DNA of 64,000 bases from NCBI GenBank assembly GCA_041392475.1, contig JAWKLZ010000001.1, positions 682,001 through 746,000 on the forward strand. The letters run 5' to 3'. Source of the stretch: Chitinophagales bacterium. GTDB taxonomy: Bacteria; Bacteroidota; Bacteroidia; Chitinophagales; UBA2359. A model generated the notes under the pieces. That model was given only the letters and a program-made list of their open reading frames with translations, did no database searches and was not told the DNA's origin. Shown one piece after another: positions 8,478 to 18,400 of this stretch. Both the position numbers and the translations under genes were made by a program. Each line of letters starts with the position of its first letter. The first letter of the stretch is position 1.

Positions 8478-8798
8478 GTTTATTGCAGCGTATGATTTTG
8501 TTGAGTGTAAGTTAAATAAACGCACAAAATACGGATACTTATTAAATATGGAACACTTCAAAAAATAAGTTCACAAAATTCCTTTCGTAAAAAAATGATA
8601 TTGAAGTTATTTTTTAATTTTTATTCTCATTTTAATTTTTATTCGTTCTTATAGCAGTAATGCCAAGTAATTTTGTACTGATTTTAGCAACCTCTTCGAC
8701 AATTAATAACAATGTTTTAATCCTTCAATTCCTCTAATTTTACCGAATAATAGTAATTTCGCACTATTATTTAGTATGAAACCTTAAAGTAAAAACGT
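8478..8798. other. 321-bp AT-rich divergent intergenic region
   Basis: No coding frame is convincing here. It separates the minus-strand membrane protein from the plus-strand lipoprotein and holds the 8746-8771 inverted repeat near its right end. Otherwise I see nothing notable. Confidence 0.6.
8746..8771. promoter_or_regulatory. Inverted repeat around a promoter-like box
   Basis: AATAATAGT (8746-8754) and ACTATTATT (8763-8771) are perfect nine-base arms. The eight-base centre contains most of TAATTTCG, close to the -7 consensus TAnnTTTG. It lies 28 bp upstream of the lipoprotein start, so an operator overlapping the promoter is likely. Confidence 0.5.
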
Positions 8799-9536
8799 GT
8801 GACACAAAAAATATTCAAATTTCTTTTGGTTAGCCTCTTTTTGTTGACAGCCTGTGAATCTGGTGGGTCTTCTTCTGATTTAAAAAATGGCCTGATAAAA
8901 AAAACGGATGACGATGGAACCCGAACCGAAATTAACTACAAAGAAGGTAAGCGACATGGATTGGCGACAACTTACTACAAAAATGGTAATGTGAGTGCGG
9001 AAATAGATTATGTGGAAGGTGAAAAACAGGGGGAAGCGAAATGGTTTTACCAAGATAAAGATAGGTTATTGTATCAAGTGACCAATTTTGAACAAAGTAA
9101 AAAAGAAGGATTCAGAAAACGCCTTTACCGCAATGGACAAGTGATGGCAGAAATTCCCTACCACAACGATACATTGGGAGTGGGAACAAAAGAATACAAC
9201 AAGAAAGGAGAACTGATAGTGGAACATGAAAAGGTAAAAATAGACATCAAAGCTGACAATCAATTGAAGAAAAAAGGGGAATATATCTTGGAATTGCGAT
9301 TGCCAAAAGGTTATACCAAAGTGAAATGGTACCATGGCGACTTGACGGATGGCAAATACTTGAACAAGAAATTGGTGGAAATCAAAAACGAAAAGGGCGC
9401 AGGTATGTTTCGTATGAATATACCGCCAAATACAGGATTGACACGGGACTACAACATAGTTGCACATGCACAGACAGCACTTGGAAACGATATAGTGTTT
9501 CAGCAGAAGACAACTGTTAATGTGAATAATTATTGA
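8799..9536 (+). CDS. Lipoprotein with MORN-like repeats
   Basis: The GTG start gives a lipoprotein signal peptide ending in LLTAC (Cys19 is the lipidated residue). Residues 40-150 contain repeats of the form Y.NG....E..Y..G...G, as in YKNGNVSAEIDYVEGEKQGEAK and YRNGQVMAEIPY, which match MORN_2/YwqK-type repeats. Residues 150-245 are a beta-rich domain (KVKWYHGDLTDGKY) not recognised. The protein is probably anchored in a membrane facing the periplasm or surface. YwqK-like repeats often mark antitoxin-like or scaffold proteins, but no toxin is adjacent. Confidence 0.8.
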   Translation: MTQKIFKFLLVSLFLLTACESGGSSSDLKNGLIKKTDDDGTRTEINYKEGKRHGLATTYYKNGNVSAEIDYVEGEKQGEAKWFYQDKDRLLYQVTNFEQSKKEGFRKRLYRNGQVMAEIPYHNDTLGVGTKEYNKKGELIVEHEKVKIDIKADNQLKKKGEYILELRLPKGYTKVKWYHGDLTDGKYLNKKLVEIKNEKGAGMFRMNIPPNTGLTRDYNIVAHAQTALGNDIVFQQKTTVNVNNY

Positions 9537-9599
9537 CGAATAATATTTGTCAAAATATAGTAATAAATAATTTAATTTTTTTCATTATAAATCAGCACA

Positions 9600-12500
9600 A
9601 TGAAACGATTTTTATTCTACTTAACCCTATTTTTAACTTTTACATCGCTCAAGGCGCAAGAAATAAGCATTGCCGATGCTCGTGCAAAAGCCTTAGAATC
9701 AGTAGTAACAGTTAAAGGAATTGTTACCACTGATGGACAGTTTGGCGGCACTCGTTATGTGCAAGATGCAACAGCAGGGATTGCAACCTTCAACACGGAA
9801 TTTGCAGCAGCAGCCAAATCAGGTGATGAAGTAGTCATTACAGGACCACTTTCTGAATTCAACAATTTGCTGCAAATCAGCGGTGATGGTTTTACCTACG
9901 AAATTGTCAGTTCTGGTAATGATCTTCCCGAAGCCAAAACTTTGACTGCAAGCGAAGGCTATTCAGAAGCCTATGAAGGTCAGTTGGTTCGCTTTGAAGG
10001 GGTACTTTTCCCCGAAGCGGGTACCTTTCCTGCAGGCAGTACGAATTACGCTGTCACAATTGGCGGAAGCATGGACACTTATGCTTTGCGTGTGGACGGT
10101 CGCACAGACATTGGAGGTGCAGAGATTCCAACGGAAGCTATTGCAGCAGTTGGTATTATGGCTCAATTTCAAGACACTTACCAATTGCTTCCTCGAAGTT
10201 TAGACGACTTGGGTTTAGCACCTGTTATGAGTGATTTAATTACCATTGCAGAAGCCCGCACCAAAGCCACAGAAACGATTGTAACTGTGAAAGGTATCAT
10301 CACTTCTGGAAGTGAATTTGGTGGTGTGCGCTATATTCAAGATGCAACAGCAGGTATCGCAGTGTTCAACAATGCTTTGGCAGCAGCCGTAAGCCTTGGT
10401 GATGAAGTAGAAATCACTGGTGGATTGACAGAATTCAATAATTTACTGCAAATTGGCAGTGGTGTAACCTTTGAAATTTTGAGTAGCGGCAATGCCTTGC
10501 CAACTCCAAAAACTCTAGCTGCAAATGATGGTTTTTCAGAAGCTTACGAAGGTCAGTTGGTGCGTTTTGAAGCAGTGACTTTTCCTGAAACAGGTGTTTT
10601 TGCAGACAACAGCACCAACTATGATGTCACGATTGGCGGAAGCATGGACACTTATGCTTTGCGTGTGGACGGTCGCACAGATATTGGCGGTACTTCGATT
10701 CCAGAAGAACCGATTGCAGTAGTGGGCATTATGTCGCAGTTTCAAGACCTCTACCAATTCTTGCCTCGTAGTTTGGCAGATTTGGGAGGCATGACAGGCG
10801 GAAACGATTTGATCACGATTGCAGAAGCCCGTACCAAAGCAGTTGAAACTGTTGTGACGGTAAAAGGTATCATCACTTCTGGAAGTGAATTTGGTGGTGT
10901 GCGCTATATTCAAGATGCAACAGCAGGCTTGGCGGTATTCAGCAATGACTTGGCAGCAGCCGTAAGCCTTGGAGATGAAGTGGAAATCACTGGGGGATTG
11001 ACCGAATTTAACAATTTGCTGCAAATTGGTAGTGATGTCACTTTTGAAATTTTGAGCAGTGGCAACGATTTACCCGAACCCAAAACTTTGGCTGCAAACG
11101 ATGGTTTTTCAGAAGCTTACGAAGGTCAGTTGGTTCGTTTTGAAGCGGTGACTTTTCCTGAAACAGGTGTTTTTGCAGACAACAGCACCAACTATGATGT
11201 CACGATTGGCGGAAGCATGGACACTTATGCTTTGCGTGTGGACGGTCGCACAGACATTGGCGGCACTCCGATTCCAGAAGAACCAATTGCAGCAGTGGGC
11301 ATTATGTCACAGTTTCAAGATACCTACCAATTATTGCCTCGCAGTTTGGCAGATTTGGGTGAAGAAAATACTGGCGGTGCGATCACAATTGCAGAAGCGA
11401 GAGCGATGGAATTGGGTTCAGTGGTAACGGTTGAAGGAATTATTACATCGGGCGCAGAATTTGGCGGTACTCGCTATATGCAAGATGCAACGGCTGGAAT
11501 TGCGACCTTCAATACCGACTTTGCAGCAGTAGCTATGTCTGGTGATAAAGTTAGAATAACAGGCCCTTTGTCGGTCTTCAACAATTTGCTTCAAATCAGT
11601 GGAGATGGTTTTGCATTTGAAATTTTGAGTAGCGGCAATGATTTGCCTGAACCCAAAACACTAACTGCAAGTGAAGGTTACTCTATACAGTACGAATCAC
11701 AATTGGTTCGTTTTGAAGGGGTGAAATTTCCAGAAGCGGGCGTTTTTCCTTCAAATAGTACGAACTATGATGTGACCATTGGTGGAACGATGGATACCTA
11801 TGCTTTGCGTGTGGATGGACGTACTGATATCAAAGGCGCAGCTATTCCAGAAGATGCAATTGCAGCAGTGGGTATCATGGGATTGTTTCAAGAAACCTAT
11901 CAATTGTTGCCAAGAAGCCGAGCCGATTTGGGCATTGGCGGCAATACAGGCGGAGGAGTGATAACGATTGCAGAAGCCCGCACACAGTTGGCAGGTGCAA
12001 CAGTTACGGTTCAAGGTACGGTGACGAATGGAGCAGAATTTGGAGCGATTCGCTATTTTCAAGACGAAACAGCGGGTATTGCAGTTTTTGCAACTGGCGG
12101 TGTATTGGACAATGTAATACTTGGCGATATTATCAAGGTGAAAGGTCAATTATCGGAATTCAACAATTTGTTGGAGATTACAGACGGCGGAGATTTTTCG
12201 GTGGAAGTAATCAGCTCAGGCAATATGCTGCCCGAACCAGTGACTGGTTTATTACCTGCACAAGGCTACAAAGAGGACTACGAAGGACAATTGATTCGTT
12301 TCGACAATGTGAAATTTTTTAGTACAGGAAATTTTGCAGCAGGAAGCAGCAATTATCAATTAGTCAGCGGCTTAGGTTTGTATGAAGTGCGTATCAATGC
12401 AGGAACAGATATTGCTGGAACGCCTATTCCACAAGGAGTTATCAATATCACTGGCATATTGGGACAGTTTCAAGACACCTATCAATTATTGCCAAGAAGC

Positions 12501-14108
12501 CTTCAAGACTTTGAATATTTGGGCAATCCACCTGTTTTTGCTTCTCAGTTGACTCAAAACAATATGACAACGACTTCTTTTGAAGTTAACTTTGAAACCT
12601 TGAATAATGGTACAACCTCCATTAGCTATGGTTTGACAGAGGCTTTAGAGTTGGGTGAAATCGTAAATGATGGAAACTTTGTGACCAATCACACGGCAAC
12701 TTTGGAAGGTTTGGAAGCTGGTCAGATTTATTATGTGCAGGCAACAAGTGTTGGCGAAACGGGTGATGTGTCGACCTCTTCTGTTCAGGCTTTTGCAACT
12801 GTTTCACTTTCAACGGGACATATTGAAGCATTTTTCAACCGCAAAGTAGATACTTCGGTATCAACAGGTAGAGATGCCTTGTTTTTGCCTTTTGGAATAG
12901 CAGATACTTTGATTTACTACATCAACAATGCCAAATATACAGTTGATGTAACGAGCTATACCATGGATACTTCCAATGGCATTTTAGATGCAATCATTGC
13001 AGCACACAATCGAGGTGTTGTTGTACGTTTGGTAACAGATGCTGATGCAAGTCCAGGAGCATATAATTTATTCCCGGGGCAAAAAATCAGACGACCTGCT
13101 CCCGCTGCTGGTGAGATTGGAGGAATTCAGCACAACAAATTTATCATCATTGATGCAGATTCGCCAGATCCTAATGAACCATTACTTTGGACAGGAGGAA
13201 CGAATTTATCTGATGATCAGTTGAATGTGGATCCAAATAATGTGATTATTTTCCAAGATCAAAGTTTGGCTAGAGCTTATAAGATTGAATTTGAAGAAAT
13301 GCTGTCGGGTAAATTTGGTGACAAAAAACGCCACAATACACCCAATGAATTTTTGATTGGAGGAAAACGTGTAGAATTGTTTTTCACGCCAAGTGAAGAT
13401 CCACAAGATAAGCTGATCGAAACGGTTAGAAGTGCAGACTACGAATTGTACTTTGAAATTCTGTCTTTTACACTCAACAATGTAGCCTATGCTATTTTGG
13501 ATGAACACAACGAAGGTACTTATGTGGCAGGTATTTTTGACGATGACTTCAATCCTTTTGGAGAAGGTTCTAACTATCCGTATGGTATTTTGTTTGACGG
13601 ATTGGGCAATGATCAAATTCTTCAAGATAATTTATCTTACATCTTTCACCACAAAACATTAATTGTGGATCAAGGACATCCAGAATCAGATGCTTTGGTG
13701 TGGACAGGTTCTTTCAACTGGTCTAACTCTGCTCGTTTCCGCAACGATGAAAATGTAGTAGTGGTACATGACGCAACGATTGCGAATTTACATTACCAAG
13801 AATTTTCTCAACGTTTCCAAGAACTGGGTGGAACTTTGATGGTAGGCATTGATGATGTAATGGCAGTGAAATGGACTACTTTATTGTATCCAAATCCTGC
13901 AAAAGGCGAAGTAACGCTTCAGTTTTCGGCTGATCAACCAACAGATGCGATTATTCGTATCCAGAATATGGCAGGTCAAGTGGTGTATGCTAATAGCATC
14001 AAAAATGCACAAAACGAAAAATTGTCAATTGACTTACAGGATTTGCCAAACGGTATGTATATCTTGAGTGTCAATAATCAAGCGGAGAAATTCGTTGTTA
14101 ATAAATAG
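9600..14108 (+). CDS. T9SS-exported protein: five OB-like repeats plus phospholipase-D-type domain
   Basis: A 1502-residue secreted protein with a 20-residue signal peptide ending at SLKAQ. Residues 21-975 are five tandem units of about 192 residues, each starting with a variant of ITIAEARTKA.E..VTVKG and holding GDEVEITG.LTEFNNLLQI; this resembles YhcR-type OB folds found in extracellular nucleases. A fibronectin-III-like segment follows (about 978-1065). The catalytic part has two HKD motifs: HNKFIIID (His1178, Lys1180, Asp1185) and HHKTLIVD (His1350, Lys1352, Asp1357), each followed by an LWTGG/VWTGSFNWS strand, as in PLD-family nucleases. The last 75 residues (YPNPAKGEV to VVNK) form a type-A T9SS sorting domain. 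The likely role is an extracellular phosphodiesterase or nuclease; substrate is inferred. Confidence 0.88.
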   Translation: MKRFLFYLTLFLTFTSLKAQEISIADARAKALESVVTVKGIVTTDGQFGGTRYVQDATAGIATFNTEFAAAAKSGDEVVITGPLSEFNNLLQISGDGFTYEIVSSGNDLPEAKTLTASEGYSEAYEGQLVRFEGVLFPEAGTFPAGSTNYAVTIGGSMDTYALRVDGRTDIGGAEIPTEAIAAVGIMAQFQDTYQLLPRSLDDLGLAPVMSDLITIAEARTKATETIVTVKGIITSGSEFGGVRYIQDATAGIAVFNNALAAAVSLGDEVEITGGLTEFNNLLQIGSGVTFEILSSGNALPTPKTLAANDGFSEAYEGQLVRFEAVTFPETGVFADNSTNYDVTIGGSMDTYALRVDGRTDIGGTSIPEEPIAVVGIMSQFQDLYQFLPRSLADLGGMTGGNDLITIAEARTKAVETVVTVKGIITSGSEFGGVRYIQDATAGLAVFSNDLAAAVSLGDEVEITGGLTEFNNLLQIGSDVTFEILSSGNDLPEPKTLAANDGFSEAYEGQLVRFEAVTFPETGVFADNSTNYDVTIGGSMDTYALRVDGRTDIGGTPIPEEPIAAVGIMSQFQDTYQLLPRSLADLGEENTGGAITIAEARAMELGSVVTVEGIITSGAEFGGTRYMQDATAGIATFNTDFAAVAMSGDKVRITGPLSVFNNLLQISGDGFAFEILSSGNDLPEPKTLTASEGYSIQYESQLVRFEGVKFPEAGVFPSNSTNYDVTIGGTMDTYALRVDGRTDIKGAAIPEDAIAAVGIMGLFQETYQLLPRSRADLGIGGNTGGGVITIAEARTQLAGATVTVQGTVTNGAEFGAIRYFQDETAGIAVFATGGVLDNVILGDIIKVKGQLSEFNNLLEITDGGDFSVEVISSGNMLPEPVTGLLPAQGYKEDYEGQLIRFDNVKFFSTGNFAAGSSNYQLVSGLGLYEVRINAGTDIAGTPIPQGVINITGILGQFQDTYQLLPRSLQDFEYLGNPPVFASQLTQNNMTTTSFEVNFETLNNGTTSISYGLTEALELGEIVNDGNFVTNHTATLEGLEAGQIYYVQATSVGETGDVSTSSVQAFATVSLSTGHIEAFFNRKVDTSVSTGRDALFLPFGIADTLIYYINNAKYTVDVTSYTMDTSNGILDAIIAAHNRGVVVRLVTDADASPGAYNLFPGQKIRRPAPAAGEIGGIQHNKFIIIDADSPDPNEPLLWTGGTNLSDDQLNVDPNNVIIFQDQSLARAYKIEFEEMLSGKFGDKKRHNTPNEFLIGGKRVELFFTPSEDPQDKLIETVRSADYELYFEILSFTLNNVAYAILDEHNEGTYVAGIFDDDFNPFGEGSNYPYGILFDGLGNDQILQDNLSYIFHHKTLIVDQGHPESDALVWTGSFNWSNSARFRNDENVVVVHDATIANLHYQEFSQRFQELGGTLMVGIDDVMAVKWTTLLYPNPAKGEVTLQFSADQPTDAIIRIQNMAGQVVYANSIKNAQNEKLSIDLQDLPNGMYILSVNNQAEKFVVNK
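9660..12530 (+). repeat. Five in-frame tandem repeats of about 575 bp
   Basis: Units start at 9660, 10239, 10812, 11382 and 11961, with spacings of 579, 573, 570 and 579 bp. Units 2 and 3 share long identical stretches (for example around 10291-10355 and 10864-10928), which shows recent duplication or conversion. Unit 5 is the most divergent. Confidence 0.9.
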
Positions 14109-14116
14109 CTAATAGA

Positions 14117-14146
14117 GGAGGCTGTTTTTGTTACAGCCTCCTTTTT
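14117..14146 (+). terminator. Strong intrinsic terminator
   Basis: Arms GGAGGCTGT (14117-14125) and ACAGCCTCC (14133-14141) are perfect, the loop is seven bases, and five T residues follow. It ends transcription of the 1502-residue gene, so the next gene must have its own promoter or depend on read-through. Confidence 0.9.
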
Positions 14147-14183
14147 ATGCCTTCAAATATTAAAAACAAAACCTTAGTTAAAA

Positions 14184-15356
14184 ATGAAAAAATTAATACT
14201 ATTAATTGCATTGGTGGCTATATTAGAACTTAGTAGTCCCAATCTCATGGCCCAACCTTGTAGCGACTTATTCATCTCAGAATACGTTGAAGGATATGGT
14301 AATAACAAAGCCTTAGAGATTTACAATCCTACACAGCAAGCCATCAACTTGTCAGGTTACTCCATAGCTCGTTTCCGAAATGGTGCAACAGATGCGCCCG
14401 GAACAACCAATCCAAAGTCAATTACCCAACTACCAGCCTATATGTTGCAGCCTGATGAAAGTTATGTAATCGTATTGGATAGAACGATTGTAACACCCAA
14501 TACTGTTTTTTCTGCTTTCGACAAACCTGTTTGGAATGGTTATTTGAATGTGGATACCGTATTCAATATTGTAACGGGTGAGCCTGAATTGGATTCAAAT
14601 GGCAACGTGATTTTGGACGTAGTGTATGAAGATTCCGATGAGTTTGGTTATACTGCAACGTTTGATTACGAACAAAGAAACTATTACGAAAAATTTGATT
14701 TGTCAGGCAAAGCAAATGTGTTTTTGAACCCCGATTACGATACCAATAGAACCATGAGCTTCAATGGCAATGATGCAATGGCATTGGTTAAAGGAACAGA
14801 GATAGATCTTTTAGCTTACAGCAATTTAGTGGATGTGGTAGGTGTGATTGGTGAGAATCCTTCTAACCTAACTGCATTTGGCAATGTCGAAGAATGTTGG
14901 ATTGATGGAGATGGTTATTGCCTAACCTTAGACCAAACCATCATTCGCACGACCGACAACATGAGTGGCCGCAAAGATTTGAATGAGGTAGGTTTTGTTT
15001 TGGGTGGAACCTTTACTGGTGAAGGCTGGTGGTCTTACCGCAAAAATACCTTTAGTTTCTTAGGAGACCATGAATGTGAGTGTCATCCAGAATCTTTGGC
15101 AGCGACTTCCATCAATCAAGTGCCGATTCGGGTATATCCTAATCCTTCATCGGACTTTGTATTGGTGACTGCTCCACGAGCTATCGAAAGTGTACAATTG
15201 TTCAATGTGACAGGTCAGCAAGTAGTGACCAAAGTCTTGAACAGTACCTTCAATCAAGTTCAAGTCAATACCAACGACTTACCAGAAGGACTTTACACGC
15301 TTCATGTCAATTTTGCAGGTGGCGACTTGTCAGTTCAAAAATTGATTGTTAGATAA
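14184..15356 (+). CDS. T9SS-exported lamin-tail-domain-like protein
   Basis: A 390-residue secreted protein with a signal peptide of about 23 residues ending at LMAQP. Residues 25-130 begin CSDLFISEYVEGYGNNKALEIYNPT, the usual start of a lamin-tail domain in extracellular nucleases of the ExeM type; the rest of the N-terminal two-thirds has no catalytic motif I recognise. The last 75 residues (RVYPNPSSDF to KLIVR) are a T9SS sorting domain with LPEGLYTLHV. It follows the OB/PLD protein and ends at a double terminator. The pair may act together on extracellular nucleic acid, which is inference from domain company. Confidence 0.85.
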   Translation: MKKLILLIALVAILELSSPNLMAQPCSDLFISEYVEGYGNNKALEIYNPTQQAINLSGYSIARFRNGATDAPGTTNPKSITQLPAYMLQPDESYVIVLDRTIVTPNTVFSAFDKPVWNGYLNVDTVFNIVTGEPELDSNGNVILDVVYEDSDEFGYTATFDYEQRNYYEKFDLSGKANVFLNPDYDTNRTMSFNGNDAMALVKGTEIDLLAYSNLVDVVGVIGENPSNLTAFGNVEECWIDGDGYCLTLDQTIIRTTDNMSGRKDLNEVGFVLGGTFTGEGWWSYRKNTFSFLGDHECECHPESLAATSINQVPIRVYPNPSSDFVLVTAPRAIESVQLFNVTGQQVVTKVLNSTFNQVQVNTNDLPEGLYTLHVNFAGGDLSVQKLIVR

Positions 15357-15369
15357 CAACAGTACTAAA

Positions 15370-15402
15370 AGACTACAAAAGTTCTTAAAACTTTTGCAGT
15401 CT
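15370..15402 (+). terminator. First of two stacked hairpins
   Basis: AGACT.CAAAAGTT pairs with AACTTTTG.AGTCT across a short loop, with one mismatch. It lies 14 bp after the preceding stop and just before the stronger hairpin at 15415-15444. Confidence 0.6.
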
Positions 15403-15408
15403 GCAGAT

Positions 15409-15449
15409 AAAAAAGGGCAATAAAACGATACCGTTTTATTGCCCTTTTT
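15409..15449. terminator. Bidirectional intrinsic terminator between convergent genes
   Basis: GGGCAATAAAACG (15415-15427) and CGTTTTATTGCCC (15432-15444) form a perfect 13-bp stem with a four-base loop. A-run on the left and T-run on the right allow function in both directions, ending the lamin-tail gene and the minus-strand amidoligase gene. Confidence 0.92.
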
Positions 15450-15467
15450 CTATGTGAAATTAGTGAC

Positions 15468-18400
15468 TCAAACCCTCCTCAAGTCAAACGTATGCGGATA
15501 ATCCAAATTAGGCGGTACTTCATTCACTTCAATGTTTTCGGCAGGTTGTTCAGTTATGGTCGTATAGCGATATGGTCCATCTTGTTTCTTTTCTTGTGAT
15601 ACAATATCCGTAATACTGTGGTTGTAATCCCAAAAGCGGGAGATGCGTCTACCTTCTGCCTCATAGCTGTTGACAGGGAATGTATCGTAACTTCGTCCTC
15701 CAGGGTGGGCAACATGATAGGTGCAACCCCCAATAGAGCGTTTGTTCCAAGTATCGTAAATGTCAAATACCAATGGCACATCCACTCCAACAGTAGGATG
15801 CAATGCCGAAGGAGGGTTCCATGCTTTGTAGCGAATACCAGCCACATATTTTCCCTTGGTAGGAGTCGCAATCATTGGAACGGCATGGCGGTTGCAGAGT
15901 ACTTTGTACCGATCTGCATTGAAGCCTTCTACCAATACTTCGACTCGCTCAACAGATGAATCCACATAACGAGCAGTGCCACTACTTGACATTTCTTCTC
16001 CCAAAACATTCCACGGTTCTATGCCCGTCCGCAAGGTCAGGGTCATGTCTTTGACGGTTAAAGTGCCTAAAATAGGAAATCGAAATTCAAAAAACGACTC
16101 TAACCATTCCATCTTAAAATCAAAACCATTGGATTGAAGGTATTCAACCACATCCATTAAATCTTCTCTCACATAGTGGTGAATCAAAAATTTATCGTGT
16201 AGTTCTGTTCCCCAACGCACCAGCTTTTGTTTGTAAGGATTTTTCCAAAAACACGCTGTAAGTGTCCGAATAAGCAGCAATTGCACCAAGCACATTTGCT
16301 TGTGAGGAGGCATATCAAAACCCCTCATTTCCAATATCCCTAATCTACCAGATTGTGAATCAGGACTGTAGAGTTTGTCAATACAAAATTCTGCTCGGTG
16401 TGTATTTCCCGTAAGGTCAATCAGCAGATTGCGGAATACCCTGTCGACAATCCATGCAGGAGGATCTTCGTACTTATCAATTTGGTCGAAAGCGATTTCC
16501 AATTCGTACAAGATTTCCTTGCGGCCTTCATCAACTCGTGGTGCTTGACTCGTTGGCCCTACAAAGGCAGAAGAAAACAAGTAGGACAAGCCCGGATGGT
16601 TTTGCCAAAAATTCACAAAACTCCGCAGCAATGATGGTTTTCGCAGCAAAGGACTGTCTTTTGGAGTCGTTCCACCGAGAGTGATGTGGTTTCCACCGCC
16701 AGTACCTGTATGTTTGCCATCGAGCATAAATTTCTCAGAGGTCAATTTACATTCCTTCGCCAACTCAAATAAATGCTCATAATTGTGGACAATTTCTTGC
16801 CAAGATTTTGCAGGTTGAACATTTACTTCAATCACTCCCGGGTCAGGCGTAACGACCAATTTTTCCAGTCTGTAATCTGTAGGCGGATGATAGCCTTCAA
16901 TAATCACAGGGAGGGACAAAATAGTTGCCGTTTGTTCGATGTGGTAACAGAGTTCCACATAACTTTCGAGCGACTGTAAAGGAGGCATAAAGACATACAA
17001 TTTGCCCTCTCGTGGCTCAACACACAAAGCGGTTCTAAGAGGAACAATGCCCTTGTCAATTGTACTAGTAGATAAATCTTTGTGATCAGGTAAGGGGGGT
17101 AGTTCGTCCAAAGGACTCACTTCATAAGGAGCTTCCTCCTGTTCAGGTAGTAATTTGGGCAAGCGGTTCAAAGGCAAACGAAGGCCCATTGAAGAATTGC
17201 CAGGAATCAAGAAAAGCTCATTTCTATTAAATTGCCATAAACAAGATTTCCAACCACCATCCACATAATCATGGGCAATAGGTAATACATATCCTACGGC
17301 TTTGTCGAGCCCTCTTTGTAGAACCTCCAAAAGTTTTTGCCTTGACAGACTATCTTCTTTGTCAATATCTTCGGGATTTACTTGGACGGGCAGATTGTTT
17401 TTTTCCCAAAGGAAGTAATAAATATCTTCATAGCAAGGCAGGCAATTTTTTTCATTGATGCCCAATTGTGTGCTAAGGGTTTTGATAAACGTTTCAGAGT
17501 GTTTTTCAGTCATCCCATAGTCTTTTGTGGGGTCGGCAGCCAAAGATTCGTCTATCCAAAGTGCTTTACCATCTTTTCGCCAAAAAATCGCATATTGCCA
17601 TCGGGGTAAAGGCTCACCGGGATACCATTTGCCCTGTCCAAAATGGATGAATCCATTTGCAGCAAAGTGGTTTTTCAATTTTTGAGCGAGCTGCAAAGCC
17701 TGTTTGCGTTTATTTTCTCCATCAGCATCATCGTTCCATTCGGGTGAATCTCTATCTTCTGTACCCACAAAAGTAGGTTCACCGCCCATAGTTAGGCGTA
17801 CATCTCCTCGCTGCAATGTTTCTTCTACCGTCTCTCCTAGTGCCAAAACTGCCTGCCATTGATCATCAGAATATGGTTTGGTGACCCTTGCCGATTCATA
17901 AATTCTGGATACTTCATTTTTGTATTTGAATGTTACCTCACACGGTTCTGTAAAGCCACTAATTGGAGCTGCGCTTCCTGGGTCTGGTGTTGCAGCCAAA
18001 GGAATATGGCCTTCACCCGCCAACAAACCAGAAGTAGCATCCAATCCTACCCAACCTGCGCCGGGCAAATAAACTTCTGTCCATGCGTGCAAATCATTGA
18101 AGTCCACCTCTGTTCCCGATGGCCCCTCCAATGGTTTTTCATCGGCTTTCAATTGCACCAAATAGCCAGAAACAAAACGTGCTGCCAAGCCAAAATGTCG
18201 AAAAATTTGTGTCAATAGCCAAGCTGAATCACGACAAGAACCCAAAGCTTTGCTCAAGGTAGTTTCGCAATCTTGAATACCTGTTTCTAATCGTATGGTA
18301 TAATTAATATCTTTACAAAGTTGTTGGTTGAGTCGTACCAAAAAGTCGTTGGTTGTTTCCTCGGTTTGTTTTTGCAGTTTCATTTTTTCAACCCACTGGA

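Noticed and set aside
10536..11024. Minus-strand frame of 162 codons inside the OB-repeat gene
   Set aside because: It follows the repeats of the sense gene and has no recognisable protein features.
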